Notes under the pieces: generated by a model
Databases searched by the model: none
What the model was told of the DNA's origin: nothing
Seen by the model: only the letters and a program-made list of their open reading frames with translations
Program-made: the position numbers and the translations under genes
Shown: positions 13,380-25,873 of the stretch, piece after piece
Numbering within the stretch: the stretch's first letter is position 1
Layout of the letters: each line of letters opens with the position of its first letter
NCBI GenBank assembly: GCA_021234155.1
Contig: JAJEKV010000114.1
Location: 1,760,224 to 1,824,223, forward strand
Direction: 5' to 3'
Length of the DNA: 64,000 nt
DNA from: Isoetes taiwanensis
Taxonomy: Eukaryota > Streptophyta > Lycopodiopsida > Isoetales > Isoetaceae

Positions 13380-14300
13380 AACTTATAAATTTCTATTTTG
13401 GTAGTCGCTTTTACTATTTTGTCATTTGCTTGAGATATGAAGTTTAAGAACTATTGTTGCGGAATTAATTTGTTTATTTTGTGATTGTTTTTTTCCTTTA
13501 GTATTATGCTTATGATCTTTTAATTTTAAGAATTGTCTTGTGCTTTTAGTTGAATACCTTTAAACCTTATGTTTTTGTCACCATCTTCTCAACTAGTAGA
13601 AGCTTAAAATTGATAATTTTTATTGGTTATTGTTTGAATCCTACTTCCTTTTAAAAAAAAGGGACAAGAACAACCATTTAACTTAAAAACTATTTGAAAG
13701 AGACTAGTTCGGGATTATTTTGGGTTATAAGTGAACAAATTAAGTAATCTTAAAGAAGAATAATTGATTGCATGCTTGTAAATCTACAAAATGAAGTTTT
13801 AATAGAGATGAATGCTTTAAGATCCTTTCTTTGTCAATGCTATTTTCTTTAGAAGCAACTTCATGCATTAACAAATTTTGTAAAAGTTACACACAAAGGA
13901 TGTTCTTATTGGATGATCGCAGATAGAAAAAGCATATTACCAAAAATGCATAATTTTAAGCTTCTATTCATCAATAATTTCAAGTAATGATTAAAATAGG
14001 CTAAAACGTACTCAAATTTATGTCAGCCATGCATTAACAATTTAAAGTCTTGAAAAAGAGCCTTTTTCTCGACTTCATCCGCTTTTTCTAAGGAATTTTA
14101 AATGCACTTTAAAATAAGTGTTTAATTTAAGACGTTGTTCAATAATTCAATGACATAAAAGGGATACAATAGAACAGAAATGCATGAGACTATTCCAAAC
14201 AGCATTTTCCAAGTTCGAGGTACATAAACACAATAACATGGTATCAGATAGCATATAGCAAAGCACAACAAGACCAAAAAAGTTAGGCGTGGATAATATT
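13380..14300. other. AT-rich stretch without genes
   Basis: Very AT-rich sequence with runs of T and A. I see no open frame above 60 codons, no repeat and no RNA gene. Confidence 0.55.
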
Positions 14301-14307
14301 AACTTAC

Positions 14308-14439
14308 CTGTCCAAAGGGCCATCTTGATCTGTCGCAACAAAAACGTAACATTTCAGAGTTTTGGATCCATACACCGTCATTTGAGGGAGATCCACAAAT
14401 TTGTTCATAGGATTGTCATCCCTGGAAGATACAACAAAC
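14308..14439 (-). CDS. Internal exon of an unidentified gene
   Basis: On the minus strand, TATGCAG at the right edge looks like a splice acceptor and GACAG|GTAAGTT at the left edge matches the plant donor consensus well. The 132 bases between are fully open in the frame FVVSSRDDNPMNKFV...LKCYVFVATDQDGPLD (43 complete codons plus split codons at both ends). The peptide is acidic and soluble-looking, without a motif I can assign. A following exon further left was not identified. The frame 14971-15342 on the same strand could be an upstream exon of the same gene. An exon of an active host gene is the simplest reading. Confidence 0.5.
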
Positions 14440-14970
14440 CTGCATACACGATACATCAATACCTTGTGACATTGAACTCACGAAATAATACCTTGTGGCA
14501 TTGAACTCACGAAAGGCTCAGAACTGACGGCCTCCAATTTACTCAGCTCTGGGCGCAGGATGCAGCCATGAAGAGGAAGCTGACAGATGAAGGAAATGGG
14601 AAGGAAAATTACTGGATTTCATATTTCTTGCAAGCAACTAGTTTTTTCAAAGCAAGCAAATGGCAAAGGCTCTGTAATTCAGTAAATGCATTTCCTTCCA
14701 GCTCCAGTCATTTTATGATATAACAAGACAATGCACATTGCTTAAGTATTCGGTTTCCTAGGGTTTCTAAAATTCTTCAAACCGTATTTTCTATGTGTAT
14801 ATTGCGAAAAATAAATATGCTTGACATACGTGGTTGTAATTCGCTAAAGAAAGTTAAGGATAAGTGCAAACAGTAACTTACTTAACATATGCCATAGAAT
14901 TTAGGCGAAACAGAAATATAGTACAGCAACTGATTGGGTTTATTTACAGAGTTGCTGAAGTACCCAAATA

Positions 14971-15342
14971 TCAAAGAAGAGCTCCAGCTTGTATTGATAT
15001 TTTATGTACAGACAACCTATCTAACTGGTGTGTCATAATATTTTCGCAAATCTGGCGACCACGCCAGAAGTAGCAATTAGGATTAGCAGGGGGCCCAATT
15101 CCAGCAGCATACCTGCCGTATTCATAAGCACAAGCCGCAGCTTGAGGCCAGACGCCACAGGGGTCTCCAACGGTAACAACACAGTCTTTCTTCTACCGGC
15201 CATCTCTGTAAAATCTGGCAAACGGGATTCTTGTGATTGTGGTGCAGATGCAGAATATGGCCCAGATGGTGACGGAGAAAGAGGCTGATTGGCGAACCAT
15301 CGAAGGGGCCGGAGATTGAGCCCCATCATTTTGTGCTGCCAT
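14971..15342 (-). pseudogene. Cys-containing ORF with one internal TAG
   Basis: Starting at ATG 15342 a single frame runs to TGA at 14971-14973, 124 codons, interrupted only by TAG at codon 50 (15193-15195). The first half has a hydrophobic stretch FSVTIWAIFCICTTI that could be a membrane segment or signal anchor. The second half contains five cysteines, in GDPC, AAAC, NPNC, RQIC and the DC before VVTV. The same frame is maintained on both sides of the TAG, which suggests either recent inactivation, a sequencing error, or a short intron. I do not recognise the family. Possible readthrough has no supporting context (the next codon is AAG). Confidence 0.35.
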
Positions 15343-15419
15343 TTTGACATTAAAAGAAATATGATACAGTGAAAACCACTAAAACTCGCGCCATCTATAA
15401 ACTCTTTCAAAGTTGATAT

Positions 15420-18400
15420 GAGATTGTTCTCAGGTTAATTCTATACATTGCTTAACGCCATTTTTGTCGTTACGGATTGCTGTTGACCACACCACAGCCT
15501 TGGGCGCATTAGGCTACGTTCATCTTCCATTGTCTATGTAACAAGGTTTGTACCCGAATAGTGCTTACGGGCAACCCTCGGGAGTATGGGGCAAGACGCA
15601 TAGAGGGCTGATTGAAGAATCTTGTGGCATATCCCTTTGTCGACGGCCGCGGACTTTGGGATTTGAGGACCCTCAATACACTTTAGACGGGTATGATTCC
15701 AAACACGAAATTCCGGGCGGAGGGTGGGATGTGGTCGGCAAATCTCTCAGCTCCAAGCCCGCTGCCATCGATAGTTCCGCCTGTGGATGATTTCGTAAGT
15801 CATAGTGGTCATAGGACGACATTTGCCATGGTTTTTATGGCATAGGATGATCCCGAAGGCCAAAGAATCGATCTTCTACACAACCTCAAGCTTCTCCCCG
15901 CTCTATCGCTAACTTCTTCTTTTGATTCGTGGCTTGCTCGCCGCTAGCATTTTCACCTTATTGTCTTTAAAAAGCCGAAATGCATTCAAGGATGTATCTT
16001 CATTAAGAAATCAAATGTTTTGTTGCCATGGTGAATGAAGGCAGGATGGAAACCTCAATTCAAAGAGTTGAAGCAACATATTTTCTCGATTTCTAAGCCG
16101 CAAGGAAGGAAGATTAGAGGACGGAGTTGATTTATCTTGAGAGACAAGGCTTCACTGATGACTGGCTAATGCTCACGCATGTATCCTCTAGTGTGTGGTA
16201 GAAAAGGCAATTCTTGAGCTTGTTCCCATCGGGCTTCTTCAACCTTCCCCGTGATTATGGCCACACTCCGCCTTCAAGCAGAGAATCGACTATGGAGTTC
16301 CATTTTTCCGACTTGTTTTCATAGATTCGTTTTCATAGATTCTTTCTCAGATTGTACATCTCATTAACCATACCACAGGAAACAATGAAACTTTCAACTT
16401 TTGTATTCTTTTCTCTCAAAACCTCAACTCTATTCAAAGATGCCGCTTAATAGTTTGGTCATATAGTATGAACCCTATGTTATCCTGAAATTGATGTAGG
16501 CCCCAAGCCAAATCGGTTCATGTATAAGGCAAAGGTGAGATTAGATATACTCCTAAAGATTACATGTTAGAACATATGATTCATAGTCGTCGAAGAGTTC
16601 ACAGTCGCTTCCGAATTCTGTGGCCACCGGCCCTGGTAGAGGTGGCCATAAAGCCGGAATGTGTTTCTATTGTCTCCAAATTTCTGCGATGCCAATAAAT
16701 GTCGGGCCTTTTGCAAGGAGCAGCAAAAGAAATTGGCCCTTTTATTTATTGCTAGCTACGTTTACTCTTCCGTGATTAGATAATCGCTAAACTTCTTTCC
16801 ATTACGCATCATTGTCGTGGGCTAGTATGTAACTAATTTAGGCATAGGTTTAAAATGAATCAATTCGTTGATGTCACCGACCCATTTGTGTTTCGTCAGA
16901 TTGGTAGTTGGTATTAATTCGATATGTGAGGCATCATTGACGTGAAGTAAGACGGTTAGATTTACAGAGGTAGATGTGTGCTTATACTGCCCGCGAAATG
17001 GAGAGTATCCATCGAGACCAATTTCATATCGGCCTGCTTTTTATGTAAGGCGATTTTCCATGTTGCCATTTTCCATCACCGATTGCTAACCATTTATGCT
17101 TATAAGATCCTGCTTTTGCGTACTATATCACCATCAACATTATCATTAATTAGAAACAACTCATCATTTTTCCACAACATGCCCCATTTATTTCGGCATC
17201 ATCCTATTTTTTATCTGTGTTTCCATTTCAATGTGTGACACTGCCAAGCCTTTCAGCTTCCATAACTTTCGTCTTTGTAATGGTGGATATTTGGACACCT
17301 ATTCGTTCTTGCATCTTGCTTCCTCGAATTTTAAATCTGGACTGGACCCATTGTAGCCCTTTTTATCTTTTGCCCTATGCAGAGCTGCCTCGCCGAAAAG
17401 TTTTCTTGGTTTACATAGAAGGCACGCCTCGCAGCTTTGTAATTATGAATTGTCTACTTAAAGTTAATTTCCCATTTGAAGAGCTTCCATGGATGCCAAA
17501 GCAAATTTTAAAGAATGTCATCCTTGTCAGTCTAAAGACCGAATCGCCTTTTGATCAGCTTTTTAGCAACAATGCCCCCGTTAAAACATCCAAGGATTGC
17601 CGCAGCAACTTTTTGGTGCTTTTATCGTCATAATGTGTTGCATCAACTACACGTATTCCTCATACTACATTAGGAAAACAACTCATGAGTTCAAAATATA
17701 AGGCTCTAAGAAAATAAAATAATACCACGCTAGGCTACCCATTCATCATGGCACAAGATGGCTTCCCAAAGGCAAAGAGATTTTATACAAAGGTTTTCAT
17801 CCATAGATCTTAATATGAGCCCTGGGATCTCAAGGAATGCATAAATGAGTGAAAAGATTTTATTAGTCGTCAAGAACAAATGAAGTAAACTCGGGTTATA
17901 TAACTATGCCAACCTTTATGCCTTAAGCACCGCTATAGAATATAAAACAGCGTAACTTAAGGCTTGATTCCTATTACATGCATATCTACATAATAGTACC
18001 TTCAACTCAATTCTTTGCATGAGCACATTCTTCCTTTATATTCACGCATTCTCTTGCTCGGGTTCTTTAATGGATTTTCATAAGGTGCTATAATCATTAA
18101 ATGCGGTCTGGTAAAGAAAATGAAACAAGAATCGATATGCAATATGCAAAGTATGTGTCAAGTTATTTGGTGCTTATTTTTCCCTCTTACATTGATCTAT
18201 CTTAGATCTCTTCCTTTGATTAGATGTAAGTATTACATAGCTTTGCCTCGCTTAGATGTGCTTGCACCCAGATAATGCATGTAGCTCCATAAAGATGCCA
18301 AAATTGTACCTACTACGATGCTAGAGAGGGTAACAAGGCAACTGCTTTTAACGGGTCGTGAAATTGTATTTGTTTGTCGTGGACACGTACTACAACAGCC

Positions 18401-20000
18401 GTATTCACAACAAATAATCGGTTTAATTCCAAACTGATCATGAAAACCATAAGTCTCTATTTTGTTAACTATAACTGTGATGTTTTACTCCAAAAATTTC
18501 GTGGTGTTATATAAGTTCATGGCCCATCATGTGGCTTTGCATGGGATCAACAATTGACATGCAGAGGCTTCTGTTTACAGCTTTCATGTAAAGTTCAACA
18601 AACATTGATGTTGTCATTGACGGGCTTATAAAGCACTTTAAGAACACTGCACGAAATGGCAAGCTCGATGAAATCGTGAGACACTATGAAGCTACATTGT
18701 ACACATAAAACTCCTACATAATGATAATATACAACCGTTAATAAACTCGCCAGATTTTGTTTGATTAGTGGTAATCCTATTGTTTTCAATTTCATAGGAT
18801 TGCATTTGTATTTTGTATAGGTCTCCGCCTATAATTTTGATTGGTTTTTCTTGTTACTGCTAAGTCCATAATCGTGACATTTGATTCAAGATGCACACCC
18901 AGAATTTCTTTAACTCACCTCAAAAAAGGCACCATTGACTATAATATTTTGGCATCTTTTCAAATGAGTGAATTTTACTATTTTTGTGCAGATCATTTTA
19001 AGTTGAGCCTTGAAGCAAAGTGATGCTCGGGTTTTTCCCTTCACAGAAGAATTACGCTAGCGGGAAATACAATTTATTTTGCATGAAAAGTACATTTTAT
19101 TTCCACGAGGCTACTATAACAAATGATGGTTCGTTATTCCTTGCTTTTTGATGGTGCACATATTGTCAGCAGAAGAGTTAGAAATGCAATATGTGGACCT
19201 AGGTTAATTGTTTTAGGTTAATTGTTTGACGTAGGTTCAAACATGTAGATTGTTTTATGGTGTTAAAGTTGGCAAGGTCTAAATATCAAAATGGGTACAT
19301 GCAAAACATTAATGCAAACTTCCAAATTATTGATTGAATTGAAAGCACCCATTTCTACATGATAGAAATTAGTAGGTGGTATATGAGTGTCACGACACTT
19401 TACAAAAAGGAAGACAACGACGAAGTAAGGAATTTTAAATAACATTTTTACCAATATTTTCTTGCAATGGATAATTGAATGATTGGAAGAATATTCTTTG
19501 ATAAGTTGTTTACTATGCTTATGTGATTTAATAGGACCTAGAGGAATCAAGTCAATGTACCCTATGGATTCAAATCTAAATTTGACTACAAAAGTTTAAC
19601 AATTTATCCCTATGGATTCAAATGAGTTTTGACTACGATAATTCAATTTGAGTTGATAGAACATAGAGGAAGTGGCAGCCATAATGTGACCTATATAACC
19701 AAGCTAGCACAACTACATTGCCCAATTTGTTCATTGAAGATAAAGACTCTCAACAAATCTAAACGCAAGTAATAATTTGATAATTTGATACTTAATACTA
19801 TGCATATTCTTTGAAGGTTTGAGACCTCTTTATAACAAGCTCCATACTATTAGCAACCTGCTCTAACAAAAAGCTTCCTTCCATAGTCCTGCGCCCGTGT
19901 TAGCTTCTCCTGTAGCAAGTCTATGGTATCATGCGTGCTTACAACAACGAAACCTCACATGGTATGATTGTTGCCTTACACATGCTTCTCTAACCATGCA
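15420..20000. other. Non-genic stretch, no recognised gene
   Basis: No family could be recognised. The longest frame, 17217-17633 (+, 138 codons), is rich in hydrophobic residues and Cys but matches nothing I know; the frame 15548-15790 is Gly-rich and also unassigned. A short direct repeat, CCTATGGATTCAAAT, occurs at about 19560 and 19610. The sequence between is AT-rich and without obvious tandem arrays. Confidence 0.4.
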
Positions 20001-20120
20001 AACCTTATATCAATATGATTAAAGCCAAGTTGAAGTTGAAGAATAGGAACATTGTTGCCATCCCCAAGATCCCAAAGGGTCCAACACCAATAAAACCCCT
20101 TGATGCGTTAGCATCTTTTA

Positions 20121-21385
20121 TTATATACAACATTTTGTGTACATCTCTATGATCTTTTCGTAATGCACCTTGACGTGATAAGCCCGTATTAGCAATTTTG
20201 ATTCCTCGGCTCGAGAAGTGCACCTTTGAGAGATAAATACAAAGTTGACCATGTGTAAAAAACTAGGGCCGGAAAGTAAAGTCCAACAGGGCCCTAGAGA
20301 TTGGCCTTGCGACTTGTTTATTGTCATCGGAAAGCCAAGCGGATTGATATTGTCTCCTCGGGTAAAATGATATGTGCGAATCCACTTCACACAAAGCTGA
20401 TCTTTTGGGAGCAAGATTGGGGTGCCTCCGATTGACTCAGAATTATTTCCTTCAGAGGATTCTTTCAGCGATGGTGATGCGCAAGCGTTGTCCCATTGCA
20501 CAAATTAATTCGAGGATACATGTTCTTTACAACATTACTATTGCTCCTACCTTGATGTTGAGCTTGGAGGCGTGCATTCCGAGGGGTGTGAGGTGGTTAA
20601 TAAATTCAATTGAAAAACGTCTTATGTCCTCTTCATTCTTCCAGTGTTGACAAAGATCGATGTCGATGTATGGATGCAAAACTCCATGCAACCTTTGGGT
20701 TTTACGAGTTTTAGTGTATCCTCATTTTTGGAGATAGTATGGATTTTTCAAATAGGTGTTCCAACGCTTTGTTGAGTCGATGCTGCTTGTTCCAAATACC
20801 TCATCAATAATGTTGTTCTCACAGAATGCATGTGCTTGGCGCTTGAACTATCTGTGAGGGAAGTGTAAGGCTTGTCGCCCATCCGCTCTCCATCTCAAGT
20901 TTTAGGTAATCGTACTATTCTCTTTTCGCCTTTATGGAGACGATGTTTGTTGTCAATCAATGTCTTAAAATATTTCCATAGAGGGTTGCTTTTGACGATT
21001 TTGAGAGGATTTCCATCTTTTTGGCTCGCTTTGATTACGTGGTAGTTGCCGCTCAAATCACCGCCACCAATACAATTATTCCTCCAAATGGTCTGAATCA
21101 CATCGAATTTCCCTCAAGACAAGATTAACCGGCGGAGCGACGGAATGTGTCATACTCAATTCATCCCACACCAAAGTGATGCTTTTCTTATTTTGTCCGC
21201 CATTTGCTTGTGGGTCGCAGTCGAGGTTCATTCAAAAGTTAGCTTTTAGCGGAGCTTGAATGTAGAGTGGACTGTTTGCTTTTGAGCGTAAGGCTCATTA
21301 TACCCGGCCCATGCGATCGCAATAACACCAAGCTCTCTTCCTCTCAAGATGCTACCAACGCATGATATGTTTTTTCCGTAGCCCC
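20121..21385 (-). pseudogene. Pif1-like helicase domain of the Helitron
   Basis: Pif1-family helicases unwind DNA with 5'-3' polarity and in Helitrons are thought to help strand displacement. Visible from right to left: LTPDQK near 21455, just upstream; a degraded Walker A (GGYGK) near 21370; TVHSTFKLR near 21255, matching the TAHSRFKIP block; motif II as VWDELSM near 21160; GGDLSGNYHVI near 21055, matching GGDFRQ..PVI; LTPLGMHASKLNIKVGA near 20590; and FPMTINKSQGQSLG near 20330, the strongest Helitron/Pif1 signature. Frameshifts separate several of these, and the best single frame is 20121-20501. The catalytic Lys and the DE pair are still present. Confidence 0.8.
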
Positions 21386-22117
21386 CTATTCACGCTTATG
21401 CATGAACGAATGGCCGAGTTCCATCAAGTGCAAGGAGAATGGCATCACCATTTTTTTGGTCCGGAGTTAATTTCTGCATAACACTCATCTCCCTAGCCTT
21501 TTCAAAGGACACATTAAAGGTCTAGCTGATATTGCATCATAGCAAAGGGTTTCGCCTTCGTGAAGTCGATACGATTGACAATTTGTTCCGCTGCAGCAAG
21601 GAAGATTGCATTTATGAATAATAATGTCGCTAGGCGTATGCATCTTCTTCGATATGTCACGGCATAATCCTCTCAAGCAATGGTGTTTGAACTTGCCCTA
21701 TAATTCGTGGTGGATCCGAAGGAGGTCCATAGATGCATGAAGGCAAATGTTTGTCGAATTAGGGTGCATCCGGTGCCAGCAACGATCCCTTTCGTTTTGC
21801 CTTCCCATTCTCGCCATCTCGCATAATAGTCCATTTCTTTTTGTCAGCCATGAAATGTGGTGCATGCCTTCCATTGATATATTGATGTCTTCGGCTAGTA
21901 GCTTTTTCCGCGCGCCGTTAATAGGGCGCAAGTGATATCTCCATGTCCTTTGATATGTATATTGTTGAGTCATGATCAATTTTATTTAGCTCAACAAGGC
22001 AAAGGAGCATCGTGGTGTTTTGTTGCAAAAGACGCTTTAAGGTAGCTCTTTTCTTGTCCTTCTTCATAATAATATATTGTTTGTTTGTTAGGTAAATGAA
22101 CAGTAACTGGATTGCCC

Positions 22118-22300
22118 ATCGCAAGGGTGGTTTAGTGGTAAGGCCTTGGGTGGGGTGACTTTACTTAGGGTTCAAAACCCACTGAAGACGTGATATCATA
22201 GATATTTTGTCTCGCTCGCCCGATGAAGCCCCACTTGGTTTCTCATGTTCATTTGCCACCCCTTGTCGCCAGAGGGTATTAACAAACAAAGGTAAGAGCG
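22118..22300 (+). mobile_element. tRNA-derived SINE-like sequence
   Basis: GGTGGTTTAGTGGTAAGG (about 22126-22143) resembles a pol III A box (TRGYNNARNNGG). GGGTTCAAAACCC (22168-22180) resembles the B box GGTTCGANNCC with flanking tRNA T-stem bases. Spacing between the boxes is within the range of tRNA genes, but the sequence does not fold into a full cloverleaf by eye and lacks a clean acceptor stem. Plant SINEs have a tRNA-related head and an unrelated body, which fits the following unrelated sequence. It lies in the gap where the Helitron Rep domain should be. Its 3' end and target duplication could not be set. Confidence 0.5.
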
Positions 22301-22482
22301 CCAATGTATGGGTCAAGTAATGCATATATTCCTTAGGTCACGGCTTTTGATGGATGCATATGTCTCTATTAAAAGGTAGTTCCCATCCGATTTACAAATA
22401 TTACAAATAATTCATTAACAAATGCATCTCCTCAAATCTAGCCCTCCCTCGCTCTATCATCATTGAAATTCCTTTACTGTGC

Positions 22483-22908
22483 TCATTCAATCGATGTGCA
22501 CTTTCCTCTACCTCGCATCATATGTAGAGCTTGTGCAAATGGGTTTATGTTCCTTATTTCCAAGTCAAGCCGCTTCATAAGGTCCATATCGCACTCAATT
22601 GTGCACATTTTATGACGCTCATCATTCGTGATATTCCATGTCCAAAATGTATAATCGGGTATATCTCTACGACGATTATCATCTGGATGAGCAAGCCCAG
22701 ATCTATGGTAGACTTGACCGTGGATCTTAAAACAATATGGGCCCGTGTGTTGAATTTCGATGTCCGCTCCTAATGATACAAATGCCAATGCATTATTGTA
22801 AATCCCGATGTGGGACTTGAACTTTTGCTCTTTTGGGTGATCTCCTTTGAGCAAGTGGTATAGCAATGGGGCATTGTCACAACTGAGGGAGGCCAATTTT
22901 TCCGCCAT
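22483..22908 (-). pseudogene. Helitron-like N-terminal domain
   Basis: This 141-codon frame contains FKSHIGIYNNALAFVSLGA, GPYCFKIHGQVYHRSG and later INPFAQAL. These correspond to the RxYNSALAFxSLG, GPYxFRIHGxIYHRxG and NPFVQxxR blocks of the Helitron-like N domain found at the start of plant RepHel proteins. The block is intact over its whole length, unlike its neighbours. An overlapping frame to the right (22770-22973) carries CKYCHALTFKHD, a zinc-ribbon-like motif typical of the segment just before this domain. Together they identify the element with high confidence. Confidence 0.88.
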
Positions 22909-23087
22909 GGCAAAGACTTTGTATCATCGTGTTTAAATGTTAGTGCATGGCAATATTTGCACTCCTGGTTCAATTCTCCACATTGATGAGTTTCATGTGT
23001 TGGATGGTTAGTTCGAAAGCACTTGAAGTATTATCTCTCATGAACGCCCTTGTTGAGTCTCTCACGCCTAGCCTCTCATCATGTTGT

Positions 23088-23330
23088 TCATCGGCAACTT
23101 TCTCTCGCACTATAAAGGCCAACTTCGCAACATGCCCCCGCCTCGCTTTTACTTTTTTCTTTTTGTGCTCTTCTATTCCTCCGTTCAGCAGCTCTATCGA
23201 GTCTTGCTCGACGCCTCCGTGTCTCTCTTTTGAGCATGCGCTCTTCTATTTTAAGCGATCTTTCTCTCGCTATGTGCGATTTGGCTTCCCTCGCTTTAAC
23301 GCCTCCCTCCCCCCAACAAGGCTGCATCAT
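23088..23330 (-). pseudogene. Basic N-terminal segment of the Helitron protein
   Basis: The frame is dominated by Arg, Lys and Glu (for example KIEERMLKRETRRRRAR), which would form a charged helix and possible nuclear localisation signal. Plant Helitron proteins often begin with such ERxRR repeats before the zinc-binding cluster. The assignment rests on position and composition only. Confidence 0.5.
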
Positions 23331-23399
23331 TCTACTTTTACTATTCTCATGATGAACAATGTGTTCTCATACAAACAATAATGCAGAAGCAAGGTGGTT

Positions 23400-25850
23400 A
23401 AAATAGTTTTGTTCTAAGGTGTCTACAATCACACCGATACATAGAAATGACGCCACAAATGTTCCTAGAACATTCTAGACATTCAAGAGCTTCTATAGTA
23501 TTCAATTAATGCTTCTCCCCGTCAAGCATTCCGTGCAAAGGACAACAATGAAAGCCTAGATCATTTGAATTCAAACAAATCATGCTTCAATGTTTGAATC
23601 GAACTGGCATTCAATGAGAAAATGGACAATAAGAACTAAACACCGTTTTATTGTCGCTTAGAGTGGAGAGACAATCTTAGATTGTACTAACTCCATACTA
23701 CTCTTTTACGAGGTTATGATCATTTCCGGTACCAAACAACCACCACCGCTATTCAACCTTTGTTTATCAAATGTGCACACAATGTCACGCTCATTAACTT
23801 ATAACTTGCCACTACAATTCATTGGAAACATGTACAGAACAAAGTTTGGCTTCAATCTGATCAATAATCTAATGGCATGTCTGGTACATTAGAGTAGTTA
23901 TTTTGAGAGCAATATGATGCTCGCAGAATAGGAATTTAAGTCTCTAAACCCGGCCGGTCGGTGCTAACTTCCCCGGTTTCGCCAAGGCTAGCTCCATGGT
24001 TGGCTGCAATAAACATGCATATGCTACTCTAATTTTCACAATTTTCTGAGACATACTACTATACCCTTTTAAATATAGAACAAAATGAGCATTGAATAAT
24101 AAATTTCTAGACTACTTAGAAGGTCTTTGTTCTGCATCAAAGAGTCTCCTACTTTGATTCAACAAGTTCTCTCACTTGTCGCCATTTGAATATTCCTCGA
24201 TGAAGTCGCTAATAGGCAAAGTATTGCTTTGGCCTCGATTTAGGGCTGCTCCATATATTTTTACATGGAATGTTTGTGTAATCTAGACCATTATCTCCAC
24301 TTCTTGTGCCTCCACCAGGCCCGCATGTGATCTTCACAACCCCACAATGAAATCGCCAGAGAAAGCATAGTGAAGAGGTAATTCCCATAATTTTTCTAAA
24401 TTCCTCACCATAGATGTAAAAATTTCATGATCCGAAGGACATAGGATGAATTTAGCCGAGGTGGACCGCAATGTGGACAAGCTAGAATTGAAGGAATTGT
24501 TGTAGGGGGTTAGGCGTGTTGGATTTATCATGCCATGATCTAGGATGCATATTTTATTTATCTTATTGGAAACACATGTCATTTAATATGCATGTCTGCG
24601 GAAATAAGCTATAAAAAGGGGGGATCAAAATTGTAAACTAACACGTGAAAAAAGTTTTGTTGAGCAAATGGATTTGGTGAAGGAGATTGTGAAGGAGACA
24701 GAGTCTTGGCATACTTGTTCGAATCCCAAGCTCGATTCTAACATTGGTATCGTGAGCCGATAGAAGAAACCGAAGAAGAATCGATTGGAGCCGATCATTG
24801 TAACCGGATTGAAAAATTCGAGGCAATTTGGTCGGATTAGTTTAAGGATTGTATGTCTTCGCCTGCGATCTAATCAAAGAGTAATCAGCCTCTAAACAGG
24901 CCGGATTTCTCGTGGGTCTTCAAAAGAAGCCAAAACCCGCCTTGATGGTTTTTATCGCAATATTTTGTTGCCCGTGCTTTTCTAGCCCGATTTTCAACAA
25001 ATGCGGAATCGCCTTTTGCTTATGCCGCCTGGTTTTTCTAGCCCTGATTATTCTTCCATAGTGGTGGATCGCCTGCACTTATGTTGCCAACCAATTATGT
25101 GCTCAGATTTTCCAAAGATGTTGCCAACGGATTCATGCCCGGATTATGTGCTCAGAAGTTTCCGTGTATTCTAAATTATTGATTACGAGCTATAGTCCGT
25201 TGTACTATTGTCATATATCCAATCAAGAAGGGTCGTTGATTTTATAATCTATATTGTTTCTGTTATCAAAATCAATTGTTGGTGTTACTGTCATTTGCAA
25301 ATTCTTCAGTCAGGTCTTAGTTGCAGAATCGATAAGAGAAAGAAATGCAGATAACGGAGTACATCAGAAACCTTTTGAATTACTAAAAGGCTTGATGATG
25401 CCGAAAAATGCTGAAGTGTTGATTTTAGTTGCTGGGCATTGAATTGAGTCAGTGGATTCCTGTTGCAGGGACTATTATGATGCTGCAGAATTAAATCGAT
25501 ACACAGACGGGGAGTCAAGAGACAGCCAATTCGATTTTAATCTATGAGGAGATATCAGACTTGAAGCATATCATATCTGAAAGAGTTGCACCGGTTCTTC
25601 AGATTGGATTACAATCTGTTCCCGAGTGTTGGAGCTAGCATATAAAGTTGTTGCAGGGTGTCTGATTGCAAAGACAGCATGATCAGATTTATGCTTAGTG
25701 CACTGGCCAGGGAAAATTTTAAGGGACCTATAATTTTGTATAAGTATAATAAATTGGCCATTTCTTGTAAAATATGCTCCCAAAAGTGTGGCCTAAACTG
25801 GCCATTTTTTCTATTTTTTTCTAGATTGGCTGCAACCCAATTGGCGACTT
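23400..25850. other. Non-genic stretch between the Helitron and the TIR element
   Basis: No gene family recognised. Minus-strand frames at 24334-24582 and 24638-24826 and a plus frame at 25254-25442 are short and unassigned. The phrase TTTTTCTAGCCC(T)GATT recurs at about 24979 and 25035, a weak duplication. The Helitron 5' end should lie near the left edge of this stretch but was not found. Confidence 0.4.
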
Positions 25851-25857
25851 TTGAACC

Positions 25858-25873
25858 AAATTTCTAATAATGT
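25858..25873 (+). repeat. 16-bp direct repeat, left copy
   Basis: AAATTTCTAATAATGT occurs here and again, identical, at 28320-28335, flanking the AT-rich TIR element on both sides. It could be a long target-site duplication, a remnant of an older duplication, or chance in AT-rich DNA. The right copy abuts the proposed start of a copia LTR. Confidence 0.5.

Larger units (their letters stand above)
20121..23330 (-). mobile_element. Decayed Helitron (rolling-circle transposon), Rep domain not visible
   Basis: Read leftward on the minus strand, the order is: an Arg/Lys-rich N-terminal region (23330-23088), a Cys/His cluster (22973-22800), a Helitron-like N-terminal domain (22908-22483), a linker, and a Pif1-family helicase with Walker A near 21370, motif II near 21160 and C-terminal motifs near 20300. 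This is the order of plant Helitron RepHel proteins. The HUH Rep nuclease, expected between the N domain and the helicase, is absent: only about 350 bases lie between 22483 and 22124 and they hold a tRNA-like SINE sequence. The termini (5'-TC and 3' hairpin with CTRR) were not located. All parts are frameshifted, so the copy cannot be autonomous. Confidence 0.8.

Noticed and set aside
17217-17633. 138-codon plus-strand ORF as a gene
   Set aside because: No motif, no convincing context and average AT-rich composition; kept only as a note in the non-genic stretch.
22118-22200. Functional tRNA gene
   Set aside because: A and B boxes are recognisable, but no acceptor stem or full cloverleaf can be drawn, and a SINE-like body follows.
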